64,000 nucleotides of DNA from Isoptericola cucumis (GCF_014635665.1 NZ_BMDG01000004.1:310001-374000); one strand, 5' to 3'; shown: positions 48,774 through 59,666, numbered from the stretch's first letter. The notes: a model not told the origin generated them from the letters alone. Program-made: numbers and translations.

Positions 48774-50063
48774 CTACGCGGGCAGCCCGGCGCGCAGGGC
48801 GTCGGTGCGCTCCACGACGGTGCGCCACGCGAGCGGCCCGACGCCCGGGTGGGCGTCGCGGTCGATCTCCCCGAGGGCCGAGCGCAGGTCGTCGAGCGTG
48901 CGTGCGACGACCCGGGCCGCACGACGCGCCGGCAGCCCCCACGACTCCCCCTCCGCGACGAGGTGCCCCGCGGTGATCCGGTCCATGTCCCGCTCGCCGG
49001 CGACGTCCATCGCGAACACCCGCGAGGCGTACTCGTGGTGCAGGTGCATCGACACGTCGTAGGCCGGGGCGAGCACAACCGTGCCGTCCTGGCGGCGCAG
49101 CATCGAGATGTTCTTCGCGTGCGCGTCCGTGTTGCCGACGGCGAGGTTCAGGACGGTGAGCGCCAGCAGCGGGTCGGGCCGGGCGCCGTCGTCGCGCAGG
49201 ACGCGTGCGACCCGCTCCAGGGACGGCAGGGTGCGCCCGTGCTGGAACTTGCGCTCCGGGTCGCGGGTGTTGATGCCGAGGGCCTGTGCCGCGTCCTCCT
49301 GGTGCACGCGGCGCTGGCCGCCGGGCGCGCCCGGGTCGGGCACCCGGTCGTAGCGGGAGACGACGATGCAGCGCACGTCGTCGAACGTCTCGACGCGTGC
49401 GTCGACGGTCGTCAGCCCGACCCTGCGGGCGAGGTCGATCGCCGCAGCCTCGGTGTCGACCAGGTCGGCCGTGGGCGAGCCTGGATCCCGCGCGACCTTG
49501 AGGATGTGCGTCGTGGGCTGCTCGTCGGAGGCCCGCGACCACCCCTCGCCGTCGTGCACGAGCCCGATCTTGGGCTCCATCCCCGGCAGGGAGCTGGTGA
49601 GGCGCTGCGCCCGGCCCTGGCCGCCGGCGCGGGCGATGCTCTCGCGCAGGAGCGCGGCCACGCCGGCGTCGTCGAGCCGTGTGCCCGGCCGGCGGTCGGC
49701 CGCCGGCTCGGCGCCGGGGGCGACGAAGACGAGCGCGCCGACCGTGTCGCCCCCGTACGCGCGGAAGAAGGCGACCGGGTCGTCCGGGTCGACGCCGGCG
49801 TCGATCGCCATGTGCTCCCGGATCCGGCCTTCCGGCATGAGCCCGTCGAGCCATGCAGCCACGCGCGCGGGCGCGGGCGGCTCGTCGGGGTCGATCGGCA
49901 GGAGGTGGGACAGCAGCCGCGACCGGTAGCCCCACCTGCGCAGCGCGCCGTCGTCCCACTCGAGCTCCACCCGGCGCGCGTCACGGCCGACGTCGCGCGA
50001 GGAGAACCGCGCGACCCTGCTCCCGTAGAGCCAGGCGTCGAGCTCGGTCGCCCGCTCAGTCAT
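48774..50063 (-). CDS. hipA: HipA-type serine/threonine kinase toxin
   Basis: 429 residues with all HipA landmarks: N-terminal subdomain ending FFRAYGGDTVGALVFV, ATP-pocket region SSLPGMEPKIGLVHDGEGW and THILKV, SRYDR, VHQEDAAQALG, catalytic Asp313 with Asn318 in GNTDAHAKN, and the metal-binding Asp336 in APAYDVSM. E. coli HipA phosphorylates glutamyl-tRNA synthetase and causes persistence. No key residue is missing, so it should be active. The start overlaps the stop of hipB by eight bases. Confidence 0.93.
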   Translation of the reverse strand: MTERATELDAWLYGSRVARFSSRDVGRDARRVELEWDDGALRRWGYRSRLLSHLLPIDPDEPPAPARVAAWLDGLMPEGRIREHMAIDAGVDPDDPVAFFRAYGGDTVGALVFVAPGAEPAADRRPGTRLDDAGVAALLRESIARAGGQGRAQRLTSSLPGMEPKIGLVHDGEGWSRASDEQPTTHILKVARDPGSPTADLVDTEAAAIDLARRVGLTTVDARVETFDDVRCIVVSRYDRVPDPGAPGGQRRVHQEDAAQALGINTRDPERKFQHGRTLPSLERVARVLRDDGARPDPLLALTVLNLAVGNTDAHAKNISMLRRQDGTVVLAPAYDVSMHLHHEYASRVFAMDVAGERDMDRITAGHLVAEGESWGLPARRAARVVARTLDDLRSALGEIDRDAHPGVGPLAWRTVVERTDALRAGLPA

Positions 50064-50301
50064 CCGACCCTCCCCGCTCGACGAGGCGGACGTCGACGTC
50101 CAGGTCGTCGAGGATCTCGAAGAGCCGGGTGATGTAGAGGTTGCCGGCTCCCGACTCGACCTCGGACACGTACTGCCGGGTGAGGCCGAGCTCGTCCGCG
50201 AGCGCCGCCTGGCTCAGTCCGCGGCGGCGGCGCGCCTGGCTGACGAAGCGTCCGAGGTCGCGGGCGCTGCGTGCGGTGGTCCAGCGTTCGGTGTCGGGCA
50301 T
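50056..50301 (-). CDS. hipB: HipB-type XRE antitoxin
   Basis: 81 residues. The HTH domain SQARRRRGLSQAALADELGLTRQYVSEVESGAGNLYITRLFEIL fills most of it, followed by a short C-terminal tail ending VERGGSDD. It neutralises HipA by binding it on operator DNA and represses the pair. Translation is coupled to hipA. The candidate operator lies directly upstream (50314-50356). Confidence 0.93.
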   Translation of the reverse strand: MPDTERWTTARSARDLGRFVSQARRRRGLSQAALADELGLTRQYVSEVESGAGNLYITRLFEILDDLDVDVRLVERGGSDD

Positions 50302-50313
50302 GCCACTCCTGGT

Positions 50314-50356
50314 GTCAGGTTTTCCTTGCCGGCAATAGTGGTCAGGTTATCCTGAC
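50314..50356. promoter_or_regulatory. candidate HipB operators
   Basis: GTCAGG (50341-50346) / CCTGAC (50351-50356) is a perfect dyad around TTAT. A second GTCAGG with a TTTTCC follow-up lies at 50314-50323. Repeated sites upstream of hipB fit cooperative HipB binding. Confidence 0.6.
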
Positions 50357-50423
50357 ATCCACTCACGTGCAAGGATTTTGCGACAAGAGGTGGTGGCCCG
50401 CCAGGCCCCCAATGGACGACGGG

Positions 50424-52007
50424 TCAACGGGTACGGCGCAGCAGGGTCAGGTGCATCGCGTCCGTGCCGTGCACGTGGGGCCACAGCTGTGCGTCGAGGC
50501 CCCCCGCCCCGCCGTCGGGGGCCCCGAGGTCGAGGTCGGCCCCGGAGACGGTCACGGCCCGCAGGGCGCCGCGGGCGTCGAGGCGCTCGACGTCGTCACG
50601 ACGGCGCAGCACGTCGTCGACCACGAGCCGGGTCTCGGCCAGGTGCGGCGAGCACGTCACGTAGGCGACCACTCCCCCGACCCGGACGGCCTCCAGCGCG
50701 GAGGCGAGCAGCTCGCGCTGCAGCACCGTGAGCTCGCCGAGGTCCGACGGCGTGCGCCGCCAGCGCGACTCGGGGCGCCGGCGCAGCGCACCGAGGCCGG
50801 TGCAGGGCGCGTCGACGAGCACCCGGTCGTACGCGCCGGGCTCCTCGGCGCCGAGCTCCCTGCCGTCCCCCGTGCGCACCTGCTCGAGGACCCCGGGCGG
50901 GACGGCGCGCAGGGCGCGCTCCACCAGGCGGGCACGGTGCGGCTGCACCTCGTTGGCGACGAGGGTGGCGCCCCGGGAGGCCGCGAGCGCCGCGAGGAGC
51001 GCGGCCTTGCCCCCGGGCCCGGCGCAGAGGTCGAGCCAGCGGGCGTCGTCCCCCTCCAGGGGGGCGTCCGCGAGCGCCAGGGTGACGAGCTGGGAGCCCT
51101 CGTCCTGCACGCCGGCGCGGGCGTCGGCGACGGCGGGCAGCCCGGCCGGGTCGGAGCCGCCGGCGAGCACGAGCGCGGTCGGGGCGAGGCGGCCGGGCTC
51201 GAGGCGCACGTCGGCGTCGGACGCCTCGCGGCGCAGCACGTCCGGGTCCGCGAGCCCGGGGCGTGCGACGAGGGTGACCCGTGGTGCGGTGTTGTCGGCG
51301 TCCAGCAGGTCGCCGACCTCGTCGGGGCCGCGTCCGTGGCCGGCGAGGGCCTCGCGCAGGGCGCGCACGATCCACACGGGGTGCGAGCCCGTGACCGCGA
51401 GCGCGCTCACGGCGTCGGGGGCCTCGTCGGTGAGGCGGGCGAGCCACCCGTCGAGGGGGGTGCGCCCGACGGCGCGCAGGACGGCGTTGACCATCTGCGC
51501 CGGCCCGGCGCCCACACGGTCGCGCGCGAGGGCCACCGTCTCCGAGACGGCCGCGTGCGCGGGCACCCGCATGCCGAGGACCTGGTGGGCGCCGAGGCGC
51601 AGCACGTCGAGCACCTCGGGCTCCACCTGGTCGAGCGGCCGGGTGACGCACCGGGCGAGGATCGCGTCGTACCTCCCCTGCAGGCGCAGCGTCCCGTACG
51701 CGAGCTCGGTGGCGAAGGCCGCGTCGCGCCCGGAGATCCGGCGCTCGCGCAGCAGGGGCGGGAGCACCAGGTTGGCGTAGGCGTCGGACCCGTCGACCTG
51801 ACGCAGGACGTCGTACGCGGCCGTGCGGGCGGGGTCGGTGCGCCGGCGACGTGCGGACGGCGCCTGCGACGTGCGGTGCTGCGCCCCGCGCGACCGGGCG
51901 GCCCCCCGCTGGCGTCCGCGGGAGTCGCGGCGGTCCCCGCCCTGGTCCCTGCCCTGGTCCCCACCACGACCCTCGCCGCGGTTCGTCCCGTGCGTGCGGT
52001 CGTTCAT
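50424..52007 (-). CDS. rsmB: 16S rRNA (cytosine-967-C5) methyltransferase RsmB
   Basis: 527 residues. An Arg/Gly-rich N-terminal tail (about 60 residues) precedes a NusB-like RNA-binding domain ([21 protein letters not shown] to about 200) and the SAM-dependent methyltransferase domain: [15 protein letters not shown] (motif I), [16 protein letters not shown] and [10 protein letters not shown], the two cysteines of the m5C mechanism. The Arg/Gly tail is longer than usual. The start at 52007 overlaps fmt's stop (ATGA). It methylates ribosomal RNA during 30S assembly. Confidence 0.95.
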   Translation of the reverse strand: MNDRTHGTNRGEGRGGDQGRDQGGDRRDSRGRQRGAARSRGAQHRTSQAPSARRRRTDPARTAAYDVLRQVDGSDAYANLVLPPLLRERRISGRDAAFATELAYGTLRLQGRYDAILARCVTRPLDQVEPEVLDVLRLGAHQVLGMRVPAHAAVSETVALARDRVGAGPAQMVNAVLRAVGRTPLDGWLARLTDEAPDAVSALAVTGSHPVWIVRALREALAGHGRGPDEVGDLLDADNTAPRVTLVARPGLADPDVLRREASDADVRLEPGRLAPTALVLAGGSDPAGLPAVADARAGVQDEGSQLVTLALADAPLEGDDARWLDLCAGPGGKAALLAALAASRGATLVANEVQPHRARLVERALRAVPPGVLEQVRTGDGRELGAEEPGAYDRVLVDAPCTGLGALRRRPESRWRRTPSDLGELTVLQRELLASALEAVRVGGVVAYVTCSPHLAETRLVVDDVLRRRDDVERLDARGALRAVTVSGADLDLGAPDGGAGGLDAQLWPHVHGTDAMHLTLLRRTR

Positions 52008-52981
52008 CGTGCCTCCTGCCCGAGGACGGCGCCGCCGGCGGCGTCGAGGACCCCGCGGAGCCCGCGGGCCCAGTCGGCGGCCACCATGGGCTTCTTGCCC
52101 TCCGGGCGCACCTGCCCGAGCTCGACGGCGTGGCTGGAGGTGCCGACGAGCACCTCCCGCTTGCCGGCCCGCACCTGCCCGGGGGCGAGGTCGGTGACGT
52201 CGGGGCGCGGGGTCACCGGGCCGAGGCCCAGGCGCACACCGGGCGCGGCGTCCACCCCCGGCGTGGCGGGCAACGTGGTCCACGCTCCCGGGGCCGGGGT
52301 GACCGCCCGCACGCGGCGGTCGACGGCGTGCGCCGGGTCGTCCCAGCGCACGCGGGCGTCGTCGGTCGTGATCTTGGGCGCGACGCTCACGCCGTCGGCG
52401 GGCTGCGGCTGGGGCGCCAGGGTCCCGTCCTCGAGCGCGTCGAGGGTGGCGACGAGGAGGCCCGCCCCGCTGGTCGCGAGCCGCTCCAGCAGGTCGCCGG
52501 AGGTGTCGCGGGGCCGGACGGTCTCGGTGGCCGTGCCCAGGACCGGGCCGGTGTCCATGCCCTCGTCGAGGAGGAACGTCGTGGCGCCGGTGACCTCGTC
52601 GCCCGCGAGCACCGCGTGCTGCACCGGGGCTGCGCCGCGCCAGGCGGGCAGCACGGAGAAGTGCAGGTTCACCCAGCCCAGCCGGGGCACGGCCAGCACG
52701 TCGGGGCGCAGCAGGTGGCCGTAGGCGACCACGGGGGCGGCGTCGACCTCGAGCTCGCGCAGCCGGGCGACGAAGTCCTCCCCCCGGGGGACGTCGGTGA
52801 GCACGGGCACCCCCGCCTCCTCGGCCGCGGCCCGCACCGGGCTGGGCACCAGCCGGCGACCGCGTCCGGCGCGCGCGTCGGCGCGGGTCAGGACGGCGAC
52901 GACCTCGTGGCGGGACGCGAGCAGCGCTCGCAGGGAGGGGACGGCAGGTTCCGGGGTACCGGCGAAGAGCAGACGCACCAC
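52004..52981 (-). CDS. fmt: methionyl-tRNA formyltransferase
   Basis: 325 residues. [19 protein letters not shown] opens the formyltransferase domain; [18 protein letters not shown] has the catalytic Asn and His and the SLLPxxRG signature, and [10 protein letters not shown] the catalytic Asp. The C-terminal domain (about 210-310) binds the tRNA acceptor. It formylates initiator Met-tRNA. Start is one of two adjacent GTG codons (52981 or 52978). It is coupled to rsmB downstream, the standard actinobacterial order. Confidence 0.96.
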   Translation of the reverse strand: MVRLLFAGTPEPAVPSLRALLASRHEVVAVLTRADARAGRGRRLVPSPVRAAAEEAGVPVLTDVPRGEDFVARLRELEVDAAPVVAYGHLLRPDVLAVPRLGWVNLHFSVLPAWRGAAPVQHAVLAGDEVTGATTFLLDEGMDTGPVLGTATETVRPRDTSGDLLERLATSGAGLLVATLDALEDGTLAPQPQPADGVSVAPKITTDDARVRWDDPAHAVDRRVRAVTPAPGAWTTLPATPGVDAAPGVRLGLGPVTPRPDVTDLAPGQVRAGKREVLVGTSSHAVELGQVRPEGKKPMVAADWARGLRGVLDAAGGAVLGQEAR

Positions 52982-53062
52982 CCGATCGTAGTCGGGCCGG
53001 CGACGCACGCCGTCAGCGGCACGTGGCCCGGGCCGGCGCCCGCGGTGCGTGCGGCGCGTGGC

Positions 53063-53680
53063 TCAGCCGACGCCGACCGGGACCCCCATGGCGTGCAGCC
53101 GCGAGCGCAGGGCGTCGGTGCCCGTGAAGAGGACGGCGTGGAACCCGAGCTCGCGGGCCGTCGCGACGTTGGCCGCGCTGTCGTCGACGAAGACGGCGCG
53201 GGCGGGGTCGACGTCGTGCACGCGCGTCAGGTGGTCGAAGATCGCCGGGTCCGGCTTCGCGAGCCCCACGCGCCCGGAGACGACGACGGCGTCCATCAGC
53301 GCGGTCGCCGGGGCGGCGGGCGCGGCGTGCTCGAACAGCTCCGCCGACCAGTTGGTGAGCCCGATCAGCCGCAGCCCGAGGTCGCGCAGCTCCTCCACCA
53401 GGGCCGCCGATCCCGGCATCGGGCCGGTGAGGGTGCCGGCGAAGCCCGCCACATATTCGTCGAGCATCGGCACCAGGTGCCGGCGGTCCGCGAGCGCCTC
53501 CCGGGCCTGTGCCCAGGTGCGGCCCGCGTCCTGGGCGCGGTTGAACGACGGGAAGTCGATCTCGGCCATCCAGGCGTCGACCTCGTCCCGGTGCCGGCCC
53601 GGGAACGCGCCGTAGGGGTCCCAGCCCACGAGCACGTTGCCGAAGTCCAGCACGACGGTGTCGATCGGGTCGTCACCCAT
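53063..53680 (-). CDS. HAD superfamily hydrolase (YihX-like)
   Basis: 205 residues. HAD motif I is VVLDFGNVL with the nucleophile Asp and a glycine two residues on, as in YihX/HAD-IA sugar phosphatases; motif II lies in LIGLTNWS, motif III lysine in GLAKPDPAIF and motif IV in VFVDDSAANV. It probably dephosphorylates a sugar or nucleotide phosphate. The ATG at 53680 is two bases from the priA stop, so it is co-transcribed between priA and fmt, an insertion in the usual order. Confidence 0.9.
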   Translation of the reverse strand: MGDDPIDTVVLDFGNVLVGWDPYGAFPGRHRDEVDAWMAEIDFPSFNRAQDAGRTWAQAREALADRRHLVPMLDEYVAGFAGTLTGPMPGSAALVEELRDLGLRLIGLTNWSAELFEHAAPAAPATALMDAVVVSGRVGLAKPDPAIFDHLTRVHDVDPARAVFVDDSAANVATARELGFHAVLFTGTDALRSRLHAMGVPVGVG

Positions 53681-53681
53681 C

Positions 53682-55916
53682 TCAGAGCATCTCCTTCGGG
53701 TCGAGCTGCACGCGCACGCTGCCACCCTCTCTCCGGGCGGACCGGACCGCGAGCGAGGCGCGCAGCTGGCGGGCCAGCTCCGCCCCCGACGCCAACGGCA
53801 CGCGCAGGACGACCCGCACCGACGGTTCCAGGGCAGCGGCGCGACCGCCCGGGTCCGGGGGCAGCTCGACAGGGCCGAGGAGGGCCTCGCCCGACGCGAG
53901 CCCGACGCGTCCCACGAGCGCCGACACGGCCCCGCGGTCGCCGGTGACCGCGGCGATCCGGACCGCCGGGGGCAGGGCGAGCTCGCGCCGCTCGGCGAGC
54001 TCCCGCTCGGCCAGCGCGGCCGGGTCGAAGCGCACGAGCGCGCCGGTGGGCGCCGGGGCCGCGTCGCCGACCAGCAGCACCTGCCCGCCGTGGGCGGCAG
54101 GTCGCACGAGGCCGGCGGCCGCGAGCCACCGGTGCAGCGCCTCGGTCGCCGTCGCGAGCCCGGTGCCGGACGTGGCGACCGCCGCGTCGAGGAGCAGCGC
54201 GGCCGCGTACCCGCCGTCGGCGACCGGCTCTGCGCCCGGGGTGCACACGACCAGCGCCGGCGCGGCGGCGACCCGGTCGAGCACGCCGCCGGGGGCCGTG
54301 GACGCCGACACCCGCACCGGGACGCCGGGGAAGGCCCGCCCGAGCTCCTCGGCGGTGCGGTCGGAGCCCACGCGCACGGCGCGCAGCCGGGTGTCCCCGC
54401 ACTCGTCGCAGCGCCATCCCCCCGCGAGGCGACCGCACCAGGTGCACTGCGGGGCGGACGTGGCGCGCGGCAGCCCCAGCGGGCCGTGGCAGTGACCGCA
54501 GCGCGCGGCGGTGCGGCACCGGCCGCACGCCACGACGGGCAGGTACCCGGTACGGGGCACCTGGACGAGGACCGGCCCGACCTCCAGCGCGCCACGGGCG
54601 GCCCGCCAGGCCGCGGTCGGCAGCCGGGCGGCCGCTCCCGGCCCCTCGGCGGCCAGCTCCACCGACGTCAGGGCACGCACCCGCGGGGCGCGGGCACGCA
54701 GGACGTCGCGCGGTGCCGCGATCTCGCGCGCCCACCCGGACGCGAGCATCGCCTGCGCCTGCACCGTCCGGCCCGGCGACCCGACCAGCGACGCCGCACC
54801 CTCCAGCTCGCTGCGCAGGGCCAGGACCTCGCGGGCGTGCGGGTACGGCGCGTGCGGCTCGGCGAGCGTGTCCTCCCCGTCCCCCCACAGCACGACGAGG
54901 CCCAGGTCCGGCACGGGCGCGAACATCGCCGCCCGCGTGCCCACCACCACCGACGCGAGCCCGTGCCGGGCGCGCAGGAACGCCCGGTACCGGGGCGCCG
55001 GCCCGTCGTCGGCCAGGAGGCGCACGTGGTCCTCGACGCCCGCCGCCTCCAGGGCCGTGCACACCCGGTCCGCGTCCCGCGCGTCCGGCACGACGACGAG
55101 GCCGCGGCGCCCGCCCGCGACGGTGGCCCGGACCGCGAGGGCGATCGCATCGGCCCAGTGCGGCACCGTGCCCGCCGCCGCGCCCGTCCCTCCCGGGTCG
55201 CCCGGGCCGGCCTGCCCTGAGGGCGGCGCCAGGCCCGGCAGGGGAGTCCACACGGCCCGCGGAGCGCCGCCGGCCAGCAGGTGTCGGCAGAACGCCTCCC
55301 CGCCGCGGTAGGGGGCCCAGGCGTCGCCGTGCGCCCCTTCAGACGCCGGCGCGCCCGTCCCCGGCCCGCCCGGGTCACCCGCAGGGTCACCTGTCACGGG
55401 GCTCGCCGCGGGGCTCGCGGGCGGCTCGGCGTCCGCGGCCAGCGACGCCAGCACCTCCTTCTCCACCCGCGCGTGCCGGGGCGGTACCGCCAGGCGCAGG
55501 ACGTCGGACAAGGTGCCGGCGTACCGGTCGGCGACGGCGCGGGCCAGGCGCAGCACGGGCTCGCTGAGCACCGGGTCGGCCGAGACCACGCGCTTCAGGG
55601 GCATCAGGCGGCCGGTGTGGTCGGACGTCGCGGCGCGGGCGACGACGTACCCGGACACCTCCTGCGGCCCGAACCGGGCGCGCACCCGCACGCCGGGCCA
55701 TGCCTGGTCGGCCATCGACGCGGGCACCAGGTAGTCGTACTCGCGGTCCAGGTGCGCGGGCTGCAGGTCGAGCACGACCCGCGCCACGGGCAGCTCGTCG
55801 GCGATCTCCTGCGCGCCGAGCGCGGCCTTGCGCCGGGACCGCCCGCCCCGGGACGGCCCCTGGACGTCGTCGAGCCCGAGCAGCGCGGGCTGCTCGGGCT
55901 CAGGGGTGTCGCTCAC
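53682..55916 (-). CDS. priA: primosomal protein N' (actinobacterial PriA, helicase motifs degenerate)
   Basis: 744 residues from GTG 55916. The N-terminal DNA-binding domain (about 40-145: VARVVLDLQPAHLDREYDYLVP) and eight zinc-binding cysteines (CGRCRTAARCGHC and CTWCGRLAGGWRCDECG) are clear. The expected Walker A lysine loop and DEAD/H box are absent, the central region reading RRGLVVVPDARDADR and VLWGDGEDTLAEPH, as in other actinobacterial PriA proteins annotated as lacking helicase activity. It would guide replication restart through protein and DNA contacts. Confidence 0.9.
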   Translation of the reverse strand: MSDTPEPEQPALLGLDDVQGPSRGGRSRRKAALGAQEIADELPVARVVLDLQPAHLDREYDYLVPASMADQAWPGVRVRARFGPQEVSGYVVARAATSDHTGRLMPLKRVVSADPVLSEPVLRLARAVADRYAGTLSDVLRLAVPPRHARVEKEVLASLAADAEPPASPAASPVTGDPAGDPGGPGTGAPASEGAHGDAWAPYRGGEAFCRHLLAGGAPRAVWTPLPGLAPPSGQAGPGDPGGTGAAAGTVPHWADAIALAVRATVAGGRRGLVVVPDARDADRVCTALEAAGVEDHVRLLADDGPAPRYRAFLRARHGLASVVVGTRAAMFAPVPDLGLVVLWGDGEDTLAEPHAPYPHAREVLALRSELEGAASLVGSPGRTVQAQAMLASGWAREIAAPRDVLRARAPRVRALTSVELAAEGPGAAARLPTAAWRAARGALEVGPVLVQVPRTGYLPVVACGRCRTAARCGHCHGPLGLPRATSAPQCTWCGRLAGGWRCDECGDTRLRAVRVGSDRTAEELGRAFPGVPVRVSASTAPGGVLDRVAAAPALVVCTPGAEPVADGGYAAALLLDAAVATSGTGLATATEALHRWLAAAGLVRPAAHGGQVLLVGDAAPAPTGALVRFDPAALAERELAERRELALPPAVRIAAVTGDRGAVSALVGRVGLASGEALLGPVELPPDPGGRAAALEPSVRVVLRVPLASGAELARQLRASLAVRSARREGGSVRVQLDPKEML

Positions 55917-55968
55917 GGGGCTATCTCATCACGCCCCGCCGACCACGAGCCGCAGGTCCCCACGCAGC

Positions 55969-57186
55969 TCAGACGGCGGCGCGCAGCGCGTCGACGCGGT
56001 CGGTGCGCTCCCAGGTGAACCCGGGCAGCTCCCGCCCGAAGTGCCCGTAGGTGGCGGTCGCCGCGTACACCGGGCGCAGCAGGTCCAGGTCGCGGATGAT
56101 CGCGGCCGGGCGCAGGTCGAAGACCTCGCTGATCGCCGCGGTGATGCGCTCCACCGGCACCGTCTGGGTGCCGAAGGTCTCGACGTACAGGCCCACCGGG
56201 TGCGCCTTGCCGATCGCGTACGCGACCTGCACCTCGCAGCGCCGTGCGAGGCCGGCGGCGACGACGTTCTTCGCCACCCAGCGCATCGCGTACGCGGCGG
56301 AGCGGTCGACCTTCGACGGGTCCTTGCCCGAGAACGCGCCGCCGCCGTGCCGCGCCATGCCGCCGTAGGTGTCCACGATGATCTTGCGGCCCGTGAGGCC
56401 GGCGTCGCCCTGCGGGCCGCCCACCACGAACTTGCCGGTCGGGTTGACGATCAGCCGCGCACCGGCGGTCTCGATGTCCACCTGCTCGGCGACCTCCGCC
56501 AGCACCGGGCCGATGACCCGCTCGGCGACCTCGCGCTGTAGCTTCTCCTGCACGATGTCGGCGTCGTGCTGGGTGGACAGGACCACCGTGTCGACCGCCA
56601 CGGGGCGGTCGCCGTCGTACCCGATCGTCACCTGCGTCTTGCCGTCGGGGCGCAGGCCGGGCAGCTCGCCGGTGCGGCGCACGGTCGCGAGCCGCTCGGA
56701 CAGGCGGTGCGCCAGCCAGATCGGCAGCGGCATCAGGGCCGGGGTCTCGTCGCTCGCGTACCCGAACATCAGGCCCTGGTCGCCCGCGCCCTGGGCGTCC
56801 AGCGGGTCGCGGGTCTGCTGGGGCCCGGAGGCGTCGTCACGGCCCTCGAGGCTCTTGTCGACGCCCTGCGCGATGTCCGGCGACTGCTGGCCGATCGACA
56901 CGGACACGCCGCACGAGTCACCGTCGAACCCGATCGCGGACGAGGTGTAGCCGATGCGGCGCACCACCTCCCGCACGAGCTGCGGGATCTCGACGTACGC
57001 GTCCGTGGTGACCTCCCCCGCCACGTGCACGAGGCCCGTCGTGACCATCGTCTCGACCGCCACGCGCGAGTGCGGGTCCTGCGCCAGCAGGGCGTCCAGG
57101 ATGGCGTCGGAGATCTGGTCGCACACCTTGTCCGGGTGGCCCTCGGTCACGGACTCGGACGTGAAGAGGCGCAGCGCATCGCTCAT
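55969..57186 (-). CDS. metK: S-adenosylmethionine synthetase
   Basis: 405 residues, the family's normal length. [25 protein letters not shown] carries the metal and ATP residues; GACDQG-like loop appears as [31 protein letters not shown] is the second signature. It makes AdoMet from methionine and ATP. The start at 57186 (MSDALRLF) matches the family; longer frames upstream do not. No SAM riboswitch-like structure was noticed in the 76-base gap to coaBC. Confidence 0.97.
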   Translation of the reverse strand: MSDALRLFTSESVTEGHPDKVCDQISDAILDALLAQDPHSRVAVETMVTTGLVHVAGEVTTDAYVEIPQLVREVVRRIGYTSSAIGFDGDSCGVSVSIGQQSPDIAQGVDKSLEGRDDASGPQQTRDPLDAQGAGDQGLMFGYASDETPALMPLPIWLAHRLSERLATVRRTGELPGLRPDGKTQVTIGYDGDRPVAVDTVVLSTQHDADIVQEKLQREVAERVIGPVLAEVAEQVDIETAGARLIVNPTGKFVVGGPQGDAGLTGRKIIVDTYGGMARHGGGAFSGKDPSKVDRSAAYAMRWVAKNVVAAGLARRCEVQVAYAIGKAHPVGLYVETFGTQTVPVERITAAISEVFDLRPAAIIRDLDLLRPVYAATATYGHFGRELPGFTWERTDRVDALRAAV

Positions 57187-57262
57187 GGCGGACAGCCTAC
57201 GGGCACGAGCCGCGAGGGTCACCGTCCCCGGAGGGTCAAACCGCCCACACCCTGAGAACGTC

Positions 57263-58540
57263 TCACATGCTGGGCAGGAGCTTCGTCACGACGCCCCAGA
57301 TCGCGTCCGCGACCTCGCGCTTGGTGCCGGCCGCCTCCGCCACGACGTCGCCCTGCGCGTCCAGGACCGTGACGTCGTTCGTCTCGGCACCGAACCCGCG
57401 GCCGCCGCCCACCGCGTTCACCGCCAGCAGGTCGGCGCCCTTGCGCCGCGCCTTCGCCTTCCCGTGCTCCAGCACCGACCCGTGGGCGTCCCCCGTCTCG
57501 GCGCCGAACCCGACGACGAGCTGCCCCGGCCGGAGCCGGTCACGGACCAGCTCGGCCAGCACGTCCGGGTTCTCGACCAGCGCGATCGGGGCGGGCCCGC
57601 TGCCCGGCACCTTCTTGATCTTCGCGTCCACCACGGACGCGGGCCGGAAGTCGGCGACCGCCGCGGCCATGACCACGACGTCGGCGCCGCCCGCCGCGCG
57701 GCGGACCGCGTCGCGCAGCTGCATGGTCGTCTCCACCGGCTCGACCTCCACGCCCGCGCCGCGCGCCGCGGCGACGAGCGTCTCGTCGAGGTTCGCGGCG
57801 ACCAAAGTGACCCGCGCGCCGCGCGCCCGGGCCGCGTGCGCCAGGGCGACCCCCTGGCGCCCGCTGGACCGGTTGCCGATGAAGCGCACCGGGTCCAGCG
57901 GCTCACGCGTGCCCCCGGCCGAGACCACGACGGTCCGTCCCGCCAGGTCGCCCGCCTCCTCGCCAGCAACGGCGGGAGCGCCACCAGCGGCAGCGCCGGC
58001 GGCCGGCCCACCGGCGGCCGTGACGGCCGCGAGGGCCACCCGGGCGATCTCCTCCGGCTCGGGCAGCCGGCCGGGGCCGGTGTCGACGCCGGTGAGGCGG
58101 CCGCTTGCCGGGTCGATCACGACGACACCGCGCTCGCGAAGGGTCGCGACGTTGGCGCGGGTCGCGGGGTGCTCCCACATCTCCGTGTGCATCGCGGGGG
58201 CCATCACCACGGGACAGCGGGCCGTGAGCAGCGTGGAGGTCAGGAGGTCGTCGGCACGACCGGTGGCCGCGCGGGCGAGCAGGTCGGCCGTCGCCGGGGC
58301 GACGACGACGAGGTCGGCGCCCTGGCCGAGCGCCACGTGCGGCACGTGGGCGACGTCCTCGAAGACCTCGGGGGTCACGGGCTCGCCCGACAGCGCCTCG
58401 AACGTCGGGGCGCCCACGAAGCGCAGCGCGGACGCCGTCGGCAGCACGCGCACGGCGTGCCCCTGCTCACGCAGCAGGCGCAGCAGGAGGATCGCCTTGT
58501 ACGCGGCGATGCCCCCGCTGACGCCGAGCAGGATCCTCAT
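57263..58540 (-). CDS. coaBC: bifunctional phosphopantothenoylcysteine decarboxylase/phosphopantothenate-cysteine ligase
   Basis: 425 residues. CoaC half (1-190): [20 protein letters not shown] binds FMN, and [20 protein letters not shown] is the substrate-recognition segment with the conserved Asn. CoaB half (210-425): [27 protein letters not shown] and the KIKK loop that binds CTP. It performs two consecutive coenzyme A steps. An Ala/Gly-rich linker (about 175-205) joins the halves. It starts 16 bases after rpoZ's stop, in the conserved gmk-rpoZ-coaBC-metK order. Confidence 0.96.
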   Translation of the reverse strand: MRILLGVSGGIAAYKAILLLRLLREQGHAVRVLPTASALRFVGAPTFEALSGEPVTPEVFEDVAHVPHVALGQGADLVVVAPATADLLARAATGRADDLLTSTLLTARCPVVMAPAMHTEMWEHPATRANVATLRERGVVVIDPASGRLTGVDTGPGRLPEPEEIARVALAAVTAAGGPAAGAAAGGAPAVAGEEAGDLAGRTVVVSAGGTREPLDPVRFIGNRSSGRQGVALAHAARARGARVTLVAANLDETLVAAARGAGVEVEPVETTMQLRDAVRRAAGGADVVVMAAAVADFRPASVVDAKIKKVPGSGPAPIALVENPDVLAELVRDRLRPGQLVVGFGAETGDAHGSVLEHGKAKARRKGADLLAVNAVGGGRGFGAETNDVTVLDAQGDVVAEAAGTKREVADAIWGVVTKLLPSM

Positions 58541-58556
58541 GCGGGACCTGCGGGAC

Positions 58557-58907
58557 TCAGAGGGCCGGCTCGTCGCCGAGGCCGGTGATGCCCGCGTCGC
58601 CGAAGTCGATGACGGGCTCGGCGGCGGCGGTCGCGTCGGCCGGCTTCTCCTCGACCGGCGTCGAGACGAGGAGGCCCTCGTTGATCTCGCGCATGGCGAT
58701 GGACAGCGGCTTCTCCTGGTTGCGCGTCTCCACGAGGGGGCCGACGTTCTCCAGCAGGCCCTCGTTCAGCTGCGAGTAGTACGCGTTGATCTGGCGCGCG
58801 CGCTGCGCGGCGTACAGCACCAGGCCGTACTTCGAGTCGGTGCGCTGCAGCAGCTCGTCGATGGGCGGGTCGGTGATGCCGATGGGCTGGGCCACGGTTC
58901 CGGCCAT
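58557..58907 (-). CDS. rpoZ: RNA polymerase omega subunit
   Basis: 116 residues. [38 protein letters not shown] is the conserved omega core that latches the beta' subunit, and [16 protein letters not shown] completes it; the C-terminal 30 residues are a variable acidic tail. The ATG at 58907 gives the usual actinobacterial length. It lies between gmk and coaBC as in most actinobacteria. Confidence 0.96.
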   Translation of the reverse strand: MAGTVAQPIGITDPPIDELLQRTDSKYGLVLYAAQRARQINAYYSQLNEGLLENVGPLVETRNQEKPLSIAMREINEGLLVSTPVEEKPADATAAAEPVIDFGDAGITGLGDEPAL

Positions 58908-58976
58908 GGGTCACTCTCCAATGAACACGTCGGAGCGGGAAAAGTTCTCGGGGTCAGCGACCCATCCTACCCGCCT

Positions 58977-59666
58977 TCAGCGGGCGACCTGCGGTGCGGT
59001 GGAGGTCACGCCCATCACGCACGCGAGCTCGTCGGTGGCACGCGTGACGTCGTCGTTGACGATCGTCACGTCGAACTCCTGCTCGGCCGCGAGCTCCTCG
59101 CGTGCCGTCGCGAGCCGCCGCTCGCGCTCCTCGGCGCTCTCCGTGCCGCGGCCCACGAGCCGACGCACCAGCTCCTCGTAGCTCGGCGGCGACAGGAAGA
59201 CGAACTGGGCGTCCAGGCCCAGGGCGTCCACCGCCGCACGCACCTGGCGCGCGCCCTGCAGGTCGATCTCCAGCAGCGTCGGCGTGCCGGCCGCGAGCCG
59301 CTCCGCGACGGGGCCCCGCGGGGTCCCGTACCGGTGCCGGCCGTGCACGACCGCCCACTCGAGCATCTCCCCGGCCGCGACCATGCGGTCGAACTCCTCC
59401 GGGGAGACGAAGAGGTAGTGCACGCCGTCGACCTCGCCGGGGCGCGGGGGGCGTGTGGTGGCGGACACGGACAGCCACACCTGCGGGTAGCGCGCCCGGA
59501 TGTCCGCCGACACCGTGCCCTTGCCGACCGCGGTCGGCCCCGCGAGCACGGTGAGGCGCACCGGGTCGGGCCCGTGCCCGCCGGCGTCCGGTCCGCTGGG
59601 CACGTGGGTGCCCTGATGATCACGCGGTGCCGGGCGTCCGGCGGGTGGTGCGGAAATGTCAGCCAA
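58977..59666 (-). CDS. gmk: guanylate kinase
   Basis: 229 residues from TTG 59666, which overlaps the mihF stop; a GTG at 59603 with AGGG upstream would give 208 residues, nearer the family norm, so the first 21 residues are doubtful. [14 protein letters not shown] is the P-loop, [19 protein letters not shown] the GMP-binding loop, [11 protein letters not shown] the Walker B region and [20 protein letters not shown] the lid. It phosphorylates GMP to GDP. Confidence 0.94.
   Translation of the reverse strand: MADISAPPAGRPAPRDHQGTHVPSGPDAGGHGPDPVRLTVLAGPTAVGKGTVSADIRARYPQVWLSVSATTRPPRPGEVDGVHYLFVSPEEFDRMVAAGEMLEWAVVHGRHRYGTPRGPVAERLAAGTPTLLEIDLQGARQVRAAVDALGLDAQFVFLSPPSYEELVRRLVGRGTESAEERERRLATAREELAAEQEFDVTIVNDDVTRATDELACVMGVTSTAPQVAR

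Noticed and set aside
57187-57262. SAM riboswitch near metK
   Set aside because: The 76-base gap is too short and shows no matching stem pattern; the gap upstream of metK on its strand is also this one.
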